From: Brachypodius melanocephalos
Lineage: Eukaryota; Chordata; Aves; Passeriformes; Pycnonotidae
Length of the DNA: 64,000 nucleotides
Direction of reading: 5' to 3'
Assembly: GCA_013398615.1 (NCBI GenBank)
Contig: VZSR01000520.1
Coordinates: 28,687,604 to 28,751,603 of the forward strand
In this document: in pieces, positions 1 to 8,065 of the stretch
How positions within the stretch are numbered: the first letter of the stretch is position 1
Layout of the letters: every line of letters starts with the position of its first letter
The notes under the pieces: model-generated
What the model was told of the DNA's origin: nothing
The model's input: the letters and a program-made list of their open reading frames with translations, nothing else
Databases searched by the model: none
Translations under genes and position numbers: made by a program

Positions 1-2270
1 AGGCCTTGAAGGAACAAAATACTGGTAGAAGTGGATTTTGCTGCTCATGTAAAGCCCTGCTCTCCAAGGAACACATCTATTTCTATTGTCACATTCAGAC
101 TTTGGTGACTACTGAGTCACAGGGACTGAGTGACCTTGGGCAATGGGCATGCTTTTGTCAAGAGTTGTTTTATCCAAATACTGGCTCTGTACAGTGTGAT
201 TGGTAAGAAGATGCTATATTAAAATTTTATGGTTTCCAGAGTGAGCTCTGAACTTTCTATTGCTGATATGAAGGAAAAACCTGCCAATATTCTTTTAAGT
301 TGGACCAAGAATGGGGTGGGTTTGACCTATCAGAAGACCTGTGTGAATATGTTATCTTCTGGAATTACCTCCAGGTAGGAGGTTGCAGTATTTCTTATGT
401 TCCATGTTGCTTTGCACATCTGTCAACCATTATACAGAGATATTTGTAATATTTCATCTGGTGAGCCGACCAAATCAGAAAAGAATCAGACTACATTTGA
501 GAAGTACAATACAGATCTCTAGCAGTAAAGATCCTACTAGCCACAACTTTAACTTGTACGAATCAGCATTGCTACAGTGATTTTTAGAGCTGAACTTGTT
601 TATAGCTGCAGAAGATAGATCTGCCTCAATATTTGTGTTGCTGACCATCCATAGGATGGAGATCAGAAGAGTCAAGGGTCGAGGTCTTCTGGTAGCAATT
701 TCTCACCATACCTTTTCATATCTCCTCTAAGATGCTCCTCTGGGTCCACAAAATCATAGGATCACCTGTTTTCTGGGACTGATCTGTTCTCTTTTCCCAT
801 GCCTCCTCTCCATACATGCAGAATATCTAGTATAAGTGAGCCTTTGAGGATATCTTGTCATGTTCTTCATCAAAGTGAATCTAAAAAAGACATCGATTCT
901 CAATAGGGAGGGCTGATGCTGACCTTCTGTCCTCTCTTCAGGCAGTCCAGCTCCTCTTGCTGCTCGGGTGCTTGCGATGGAAAATCTGAGTCTTTGGGTT
1001 TGCATCTGCATTTCATGAGATTCACACCTGGGAAGCAAATGTCTTCAACGGGAATGAAAAGGAAACGCTTTTCACAGTTTGTCTTTCACAGCAATTTGGG
1101 GTAATCTGAGATTTAATTTATTCACCAGTTGAAAAGGGAAGGGAAATCAAGCCAGCATCTTTCTTTCAAGCCAAGGTTTTTCTTGCGTAGCCCCATGCAG
1201 GCGCACACAAAAGAGCTCTGATCACTCTAACTAGGTGCTTGTTCTAATTATAGAAAGATTTAGCGTTGGTTACATAATTGCCCACTGCACATCAGCACAC
1301 GGCATTGTTATGCTACAAAAGCCTCTTTTTTACTCCCTTCACTGCAGCAGACCCAGTGTCAGCCTGTTTAACAGAAAGCTGCAAGGAACAAAATAATTCT
1401 GAAGAAACCTCCCATAGCTTTTCTGGGAGAGGCCAGCAAAAATCAGATGCTGACCTGCTCCCTGTGCTGGGAGCAGTGCCAGCATGTGGGATCTAGCCGT
1501 TAAAGCAGGGGATTGATAGCCCGGGCAGCAGTCTTTTAAGCATCTCGGGTAGAAGCAGTGGGCTGTGGTCAGGAATCAGTGGTTGTGCTGAGGTTAGAGT
1601 CGCTATTTTTGATTTTTATATGCAATGGCACAGTAGCTTTAAATGGACACCCCACTATTATGCCCACTATCAGCCTGAACCATGGATGCTGTGAATTTGC
1701 AAACACAAAAATTTATCGCAACATTTACATATGCTTCAGTAGACACAAGAACAGTAGACCCTTTCTCTGTATTTTTGAGCTTTTAAAATTATGTGGTTCA
1801 GAGTTGCTGCTTCACGTACAATCTGCATTTATTTCTCTCATTTCCTCAGCAGTACATCAGGTGCACATCTCCCTGACTTTTTATTTTCTTTTTCTTTTCC
1901 CTCCAAACCGTGAAGCTTCCTTCCAACAGTCTTTCCTACATAATCTGTAATGGTCCAAGACTAAGCTGTGATGCTTCGCTGCCCCCCATCAGTTCAAAAG
2001 CTCCCATCTGTCCTAGAAGGGAAGGAAACTTATGGGATTGCAGCCAGTTTAGCCATCATATGGCTGATACAGCAACTGGCCATGTGGGCTCTGTATCCTC
2101 AGTGTGCTAGCAGGGTAATCACCCTTATCTCTGCCCTTCACAATTTCTAGCTGCTTTGTTTCTTAGAGATAATATTTAGCAGGAAGCCCTCACTGTGCAG
2201 GCATTGACGGTAAGGTCTGCCGCAGAATGCAAGTGAGGAAAACAAAAATGAAGTGAAGCTGGACGGAAAC
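1..2270. other. Intergenic sequence upstream of ADCK1, no gene recognised
   Basis: No open reading frame here exceeds about 130 codons, none resembles a known protein, and I see no convincing splice-flanked exon. No repeat family is recognised until the LTR-like element that begins near 2275. In mammals the neighbouring gene on this side is SNW1, but nothing here resembles a SNW1 exon. Confidence 0.6.
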
Positions 2271-2274
2271 AAAA

Positions 2275-3505
2275 GGGCTACTGTGGCAGCTTGACTCTAT
2301 CTGGGTGGCTCATGCCAGCCAATGCTGCTCTGTCACACTCCTCGTCAGATCAGCAGGGAGAGACAGTAACAAAAGCCTCATGGGTTGAGATAAAGACAGG
2401 GATTACAGTCAGGGGCAAAACATGGGGACAGGGGGAAAATGAGTTTATTTTTAATCTATTACCAATCACATTGGAATGGTATAGTGAGAAATAACCCCAA
2501 ATTTTAAGAAACACCTTCCCCCAACTCTCCCTTCTTCCTGGGCTCAACTTCACTCCCAATTTTTGCTATTTCCCCTCTACCAGAAGAGCAGGGTGACAGG
2601 GCATGTGGGTTGTAATCAGTTCACACATGAATTGTATGTTGCTGCTCCTTCTATCACAGGGGTACAAGTCCTCACACTCTTCCCCTGCTCTGTTGTGGGA
2701 TCTGTCCCCTGGAGAGTTCTCCACAAACTTCTCCGGTATGAGTCCGTCCCGTGACCTCTAGTTCCTCATGAACTTCTTCATCATGGTCCCTCCACAGGGT
2801 CACAAGTCCTGCTAGCAAATCTGCTCCAGTGTGGGCTCCTCTTTTCATAGGTCCACAGGCCCTGCCAGGTGCTGCTCTAGCAGGTCACAGGGTCACACCC
2901 TCCTTTGGACATCCACTTGCTGCAGTGTGGGGTCCCCCACAGGCTGCAGGTGGACATCAGACACACCATGGCCCTCCATGGGCTGCAGGGGCACAGCTGC
3001 CTCATCGTGGTTTTCACCACAGGCTGCAGGGGAATCTCAGCTCTGGCACCTGGAGTATTACGACCCTGAGATTAGCTCAGCTGGTTAGAGAATGGTGCTA
3101 ATAACATCGAGGTTGTGGCATTGATCCCAATGTGGGCCATTCACTGAAGAGTTGGACTTGATGGTCCTTCTGGGTGCCTTAGGATATTCTGTGATCTGAA
3201 AATAGCCACCTCCCGCCTCTCCTTCTCCATTGACCTTGGTGTCTGCAAGAGCTGTTTCTCTGACATATTTCCATTCTTTTCTTCTCTAACTGCAATTACT
3301 TCGGCACAATAATATTTTTTCTCTTCTTAACTATGCTATTGCAGAGGTGCTACCACTGTCACTGACAGGCTCGGCCTTGGCCAGTGGTGGGGCTGTCTTG
3401 GAGCCATCCGGGGTTGGTCCTGTCAGACATGGGGGATGCTTTTCACAAAAGCCACCTTGTAGCCTCTCCCACTAACAAAACATTGCCACACAAATCCAAT
3501 ACAGG
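2275..3505. mobile_element. Endogenous retrovirus LTR-like element, interrupted by a SINE
   Basis: The stretch has the look of a dispersed avian ERV long terminal repeat. It contains repeated 'tgctccagtgtgggctcc'-like subunits, several 'gggctgcag' / 'ggtcacaagtcctgc' motifs between about 2800 and 3030, and a 'catgggttgagataa' motif at 2379 that recurs in a second LTR-like segment at 39800. The sequence resumes at about 3206 after the SINE and continues to a terminus near 3505. It has no gag, pol or env coding. Family assignment is from remembered resemblance, orientation was not determined, and the outer ends are approximate. It has decayed and carries no usable gene. Confidence 0.6.
3062..3200 (+). 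mobile_element. tRNA-Ile-derived SINE with CR1-type 3' tail (TguSINE1-like)
   Basis: Positions 3072-3139 resemble tRNA-Ile: an A box TAGCTCAGCTGG at 3073-3084, the anticodon region 'tgctaataac' at 3097-3106, a B-box-like GGCATTGATCC at 3117-3127, and the acceptor remnant GGGCCA at 3134-3139. From 3140 the sequence changes to a CR1 LINE 3' tail ('gagttggacttgatggtcc', then 'ggatattctgtgat'). This head-plus-tail order is that of the SINE known from zebra finch and other passerines. Polymerase III would transcribe such elements and CR1 machinery mobilises them. The insertion sits inside an older LTR-like sequence. It is not a functional tRNA gene because the acceptor arms do not pair. Confidence 0.85.
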
Positions 3506-3614
3506 TACCCATCAAATGTTCCTGATATTATGTTGACCTTTTGTGAAAATACTTAACACACCATTGTTCCACAGCTAGGGAGAAGGTAGTTAAATTACAT
3601 TTACAGCACTTTTC

Positions 3615-4580
3615 CACAGTGATTTGGATGTAAAACCTGTTCATCCAGGAAGAGAGACTTGCTGTCAGGGTGTTTTCTTCAGTGCCATGTCCTGGTCTCC
3701 CGAGCTAGTAGATGGGGACAAGGAGCAGAATAGTCCCCCTGTAACCCAGAAGAAAGCAGTTAGTGACCTGCTGAGCCACTTAGACACTCACAAGTCTGTG
3801 GGACTGGATGGGATCCATCCTAGGGTGATGAGGGAGCCGGCAGATGAGCTTGGGAAGCTGCTCTCCATAATTTACAGTCAGTCCTGGCTCCCTGGGGAGG
3901 TCCCAGATGACTCAGGTCAATGTGAACCCATCCATAAGAAGGGCCAAAAGAAGGATCTGGGAAACTACAGGCCTGTTAGCCTGAATTCAGTGCCTGGCAA
4001 AGTTTATGGAGCAGATCATCTTGAGTAAAACCACACTTCACCTACAGGACACCCAAGCGATCAGACCCTGCCTGGAGGGGCAGGCCTTGCCTGACCAACC
4101 TTATTTCCTTTTAGGAGCAGAGGACCTGCCTGGTATGTGAGGGGAAGGCTGTGGCTGTTGTCTACCTGGACTAGTGAAGGCTCTGGAGCACAGGTCCTAT
4201 GAGGAGTGGCTGAGGGAGGTGGGATTGTTCAGCTTGGAGAGGAGGAGGCCCAGGGGAGACCTTATCATTCTCCATGATTACCTGAAAAGAAATTGTAGCC
4301 AGGTGAGGATTGGCACCTTCTCTCAGGCAAGCAGCAATAGCACAAGAGAACACAAGCTGTGGAAGAGGTTTAGGCTCGATATTAGGAAGTTGTTCTATAA
4401 AACATTGGAATGGGCTGCCCGGGGAGGTGGTGGAGTCACTATCCCCGGAGGTGTTTAAGAAAAGACTGTGTGTGGTACTTAGTGACACAAGTACATGACA
4501 AGGAAGAATGGGTTAGGCCATGGATTGGACTCAACGATCTTAAAGGTCTTTTCCAACCTCGTTGATTCTATGAAATAGAA
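3615..4580 (+). mobile_element. CR1 LINE, 5'-truncated with internal deletion
   Basis: Reading frame 3624-4028 encodes the start of the CR1 ORF2 reverse transcriptase, including 'HKSVGLDGIHPRVMREPADE' and 'GNYRPVSLNSVPGKV', conserved in the family. RT-like sequence continues with frame damage to about 4172 ('gtctacctggact'). It then jumps directly to CR1 3' sequence ('gtgaaggctctggagcac' at 4175) and runs to a typical 3' end at 4544-4571, finishing 'gattctatga'. Most of the RT palm and the ORF2 C-terminus is missing. The element is dead. Its 3' end lies about 140 bp from the start of the CpG island. Confidence 0.92.
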
Positions 4581-4581
4581 T

Positions 4582-4635
4582 GTGAAATTAAATTTAAGCG
4601 TGAAATTTAATTTAAGCGTGATTTTTTTTTTAAGC
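4582..4635. repeat. Three tandem copies of an 18-bp unit
   Basis: Units span 4582-4599, 4600-4617 and 4618-4635. Each begins 'gtga' and ends 'tttaagc'. The first two differ at only one base; in the third the middle is a run of T. The repeat lies between the CR1 3' end and the CpG island and is not the usual CR1 octamer tail. Confidence 0.85.
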
Positions 4636-4914
4636 GCGCAGAAGATGGGTTTTCTGGGAGCTCCACTGACGAAGTGGGACTGCGTTACCCTGCAGTTACC
4701 GAACAGAAGGAAGCAGCAATCCTGCAATCCAGGGTGCGAGCCGCTCACCTCCCCGCAGCAAGAGCGGAGGGACCAGCACAATCCGGGAGCCGTCGAAGTG
4801 CAGCACTGTCCCCCCTCCCCCTGACGGCCCCCCGCTATTCCCGCGTGGGCTCGCCCAAGGTCCCCCCCTTGCAGTCCCACCGCGCGCTCGCCCCTCCGAG
4901 TGGCCGCGACAGGA

Positions 4915-4941
4915 GACTACGTTTCCCGGCGTGCCTCGCGG
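4915..4941 (+). promoter_or_regulatory. ADCK1: ZNF143/THAP11-type (SBS) promoter motif
   Basis: ACTACGTTTCCCGGCGTGCC followed by TCGCGG closely follows the vertebrate promoter consensus ACTACANTTCCCAGNATGC with a CTTGCGG-like 3' part. Two differences create CpG dinucleotides. Such sites usually lie within about 100 bp upstream of housekeeping-gene start sites, which fits a first exon ending at 5018. Confidence 0.75.
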
Positions 4942-4954
4942 GCCAGGGCCGTAC

Positions 4955-5018
4955 CGTGTGCGAGGTGGCGGGGAGAGCGGCGTGGGCGCGCGGGAGTTAA
5001 GTGCCGGCGAGGCGGTCG
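4955..5018 (+). other. ADCK1: Probable ADCK1 exon 1 (5' UTR)
   Basis: A strong donor, 'gcggtcg' followed by gtaagt, sits at 5018/5019 inside the CpG island and just downstream of the ZNF143-type site. ADCK1 in other vertebrates starts with a short non-coding exon, and the first coding exon here has an acceptor just before its ATG, so an upstream UTR exon is required. The 5' end given is a guess. No ATG lies between the ZNF143-type site and the donor. Confidence 0.6.
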
Positions 5019-7927
5019 GTAAGTGCCGCTCCGAGCGCCGGCGGAGCGCCCGGGTCCTCCCGCCCTCACAGCCCTCGCGGCCGCTTCGGCCCGTGCCGGG
5101 GACTCCGGGCCTAGGCGGCGAATGCCGTCCGCAGCTGCGGCCCCGGCAGCGGGGACCCGGTTGTCGCAGGGCTCGACGAGATTGGGGCTGTTCGTGGAGG
5201 CGGGAGCGGCGCGGGGCGGGGACGCTGCTCCGGGAGACCCTGCCCGGGCTAAAGGAGAGCAGGCGGCGCCGGCCACTTGTGTCCTTCACGGGCAGATCTC
5301 GGGCGCGGCGGCGGACGCGGGCTCGGGGACCAGAGCGGCCTTTGAGCGGGCTGGGGCTTTGAGCGGCCCTGAGTCCGCACTGTCCTCGGGGCCGTCAGCG
5401 GTCGCCGCCGCTCCCCGGGCCTGGGCAGGTGGCGGTGGGGTCACCTTCGGGGCTCCGGCGGGGAATAGGCACCGTCCCGGCTGCCCCTGGTGGGAACAGG
5501 AGAAGCCTAGCTGTAAAGCCGGGGACACTCAGGTGCGATAAGTTGTGTGAAAGTCAAAGAAGCCACCTCACCTAGGTGAAAAAAGACCTGGAGGTGATCT
5601 ATCAAGGCAGGGCTTAATAACAGAGGCAGTGACATCCCAAGGCTTCTTTCACAGCTGACAGGGCCCTTAAGATATCCCTAGAGGTGTCGTAATAGCTCAT
5701 TTACATGGAAAAGGCTCCTTTATACCTTATGCAAAATTTTGAAATACAATTTACTTCAGAGAATTCTGTTTCTGTACCTTATATTGAAGGGGTTTTAGTT
5801 ATCCCCTTTTTTATTGCTGCAACATGCTAAGCATGAAAGCAGGAACTTTCTTGCTGAGGAATTCAGCTTCACTGCCTGTTTATTTGCTACCTAAAGTTGC
5901 CATCATCTGTTCATGACGTACAGCTGGCGGGTATGGCAATAGATGTGATGTAACAAACTGCAGATTATAGCTTCAGGTAGGAATAAGATGCAAGAACAGA
6001 TGGACCTGCATCCTGCTTTCAATAAATGTTCTTTTAGTAATTGAGAAAGTGAAGGGAAAAATAATGAAGAAGAGAGGCATATTTTCTGTTGAGAAAATGT
6101 CACTGCACCTTTCACTTTTCAATAAATGAAATTTTACAGAAATGTACAAGGATCACAAATAGTTTAATTAAAACACTTTGCAAAAAATGACTTTTGAAGG
6201 TGACAGAGGATACAAGAGATCTGTGCACAAAAACCGATTGGTCCTGCTGGAAGAAACACCAAAACTTCTAGAATTCCAGTGAGGCAGGGGAAAGGAGGGC
6301 AATGGTTTTTTTTTGTGAAGTGCATGTGTCTTTGGCTGCACTCTGGGTCAAGAGCCCAGGTTTATTTTCTGTTGAGTTTGATCATAGATTGAGAGGAGTC
6401 CTGGTCAGCCAGCTACCTGTTCTGACAGGAGAAAGAGCTGGGTTGCTGCAGACAGCTCTGACAGGCACTGACAGAATATGTCTCAGCTTTTCTGCCTCAC
6501 AATTACCTAGGGTTTGTAAGGAAATAGAAGGAAATAATGAAGTTTAGCTAAGGTTCATGTACAAAGGTCTCTTGTGCTATATTAGCTTATTTTGCTGATT
6601 GTGTTCTGGTGAACTGTTTTTGAACGACTTGACCTGTGTCACTGCATGTGTTTTTTGGTTACAAGGCTTCCGAGAGAAAAGGCACAAGGCAGACTGACCC
6701 TGCTAAAGCCTCACAATGAGAAGTAGGCAAGTTTCTTAGTCAAGCGTAGGAGTGGGAGGATTAGTAGACTCCATCTTGATGGGGCAAGAGCCTGCACTGT
6801 GTCAAGGGTGCTCTTGAGAGCTTGCAGAGAAGCGACAATACCTTCTGATTTGTGATAGAAGCAGAAGGAATGGTCAGTCATACTTTCTGCCCAGTACCAG
6901 CCATAGGGAGACGAAAGAAAAATGTACCTAATGCATTGTTTTGTTTTTATTTTTTTTGTATCTGAGTCCTCTACAGTGACATAGATAAATGGAAAAAAAT
7001 GTATATTAACGTGTAATGAGTTACATGTTTATGCTACTTTATGTACTGCAAACAAGGAACGTAGTGATCCAAAGTGCTTAGTGTGGGAAATGTGCTCATT
7101 CCCCACTCTTGTCTCACAGACAAAAAGCGGCTGAGAAGTGTCTCACCCCAGGCTTGTATTGGGCCTGTGACAGAGCTAGGAATAGGCTGTAGATTCCTGC
7201 AGATGACTGTTCTGCTAGTATATTTCCTGTCTGGCACTTGAATGGGATGCTGATAATGAGAAAATAAATCTCACTTGGTCACTCTGATCAGGTCCCCCAT
7301 CACCTGCATTCTCTGTGGTTGTCTGGCACTGACTGCTGGAGTGGCATACAACCTCCTGGGATGCATTGCCTCTTCCTAAAGCACTCATCATCAGTGTGGA
7401 ACTTTTAGAACTAACCTGGCAGAGTTTCTAACAAGTTTTGAGAGTTTCTAACAAGTTTTGATGTTGCAAGAGGTCTTTTTAAATCCTGGGTTTTTTTATG
7501 TCTCCTGTCATCCTCTTAAAATCTATCTATGCTGCGATATCTTCAAAACTTTGTGTTGAGCCTGTTGATAGGATCAGAATTGACTTTTGCTGATCTCATG
7601 CTTCCTTCTGTCTGTCCACCTGTTGTGTCTCCTTGAAAAACCTTTGGGATCCTGAACAAATTTGGGATCCTGTGTTTTCTTGCACGTATTCAAGATCTAG
7701 CAGTGAGTTAATTCTCGATTTGTAGACACTGTTGAGTTAGGAATAGCAATGAGCAACTTACCCTCAGTTGCTGGGTGATTGCTTGAGCTCTTGGCTGGGG
7801 CAGTGCTGGCAATGTGTCATTAGGAAAGGAGCAATTAAAAGTTGGATTGTCAGGTCCTCTGGGGCTGTAGACATCAGATCACTAACTCCTTTTCAGATGT
7901 TACAGTTGCTGTTTTGTGTCTCAGCAG
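5019..7927 (+). other. ADCK1: ADCK1 intron 1
   Basis: The intron runs from gtaagt at 5019 to a tandem NAGNAG acceptor (tctcagcag) at 7921-7927. Its first 460 bp is CpG-island sequence and the rest is ordinary AT-leaning sequence. Apart from the 20-bp duplication at 7421 I recognise no repeat family or gene. Confidence 0.7.
7421..7460. repeat. Perfect 20-bp tandem duplication
   Basis: The unit agagtttctaacaagttttg occurs twice with no spacer (7421-7440 and 7441-7460) and no mismatch. Identity of the copies suggests a recent slippage or polymorphic duplication. Confidence 0.98.
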
Positions 7928-7939
7928 GGTTCATCAGTC

Positions 7940-8065
7940 ATGGCACTAAGGGCCTTGAAATTTGCCTCATTGACAGCAGCTGCTTCTGGCGTCTATCTGT
8001 ATGGAAACAAGTTCCTGGATCCTAATGATTTTGGAGTTGTTCGTGTGGGCCGAGCCATTGCCACA
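7940..8065 (+). CDS. ADCK1: ADCK1 first coding exon (residues 1-42)
   Basis: The exon begins at 7925 or 7928, depending on which AG of the tandem acceptor is used, and the ATG at 7940 has a good context (G at -3, G at +4). It encodes MALRALKFAS, then LTAAASGVYLYG, a hydrophobic stretch fitting a mitochondrial targeting or membrane-anchor segment, then FLDPNDFGVVRVGRAIAT, strongly conserved in ADCK1. The donor is 'gccaca' followed by gtaagt at 8066, so the exon ends on a codon boundary after 42 codons. A second possible acceptor (tttcag, ending 7896) would add an out-of-frame upstream ATG at 7898. Confidence 0.95.

Larger units (their letters stand above)
4715..5480. promoter_or_regulatory. 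ADCK1: CpG-island promoter region of ADCK1
   Basis: About 760 bp is strongly GC-rich with dense, undepleted CpG, in contrast to the rest of the window. It covers the ZNF143-type site, the probable first exon and its donor, and the start of intron 1. Inside intron 1 there is an inverted CCAAT box (ATTGG at 5181) and a GC box GGGGCGGGG at 5213-5221, so more than one start site is possible. No TATA box is evident. The open frames on both strands here come from high GC content, not from genes. Confidence 0.85.

Noticed and set aside
3072..3139. A tRNA-Ile gene
   Set aside because: The acceptor arms do not pair, the B box is altered and the sequence runs straight into a CR1 tail, so it is a SINE head.
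3624..4028. 134-codon reading frame as a host gene
   Set aside because: The product is the CR1 LINE reverse transcriptase start and belongs to a dead element.
5199..5222. G-quadruplex in the CpG island
   Set aside because: G runs are present, but loops of 8-10 bases exceed the usual limit, so the support is weak.
4696..5541. Long overlapping open frames on both strands (up to 197 codons)
   Set aside because: They lie in the CpG island, where stops are rare. The products are Arg/Pro/Ala/Gly-rich with no domain, and both strands are equally open.
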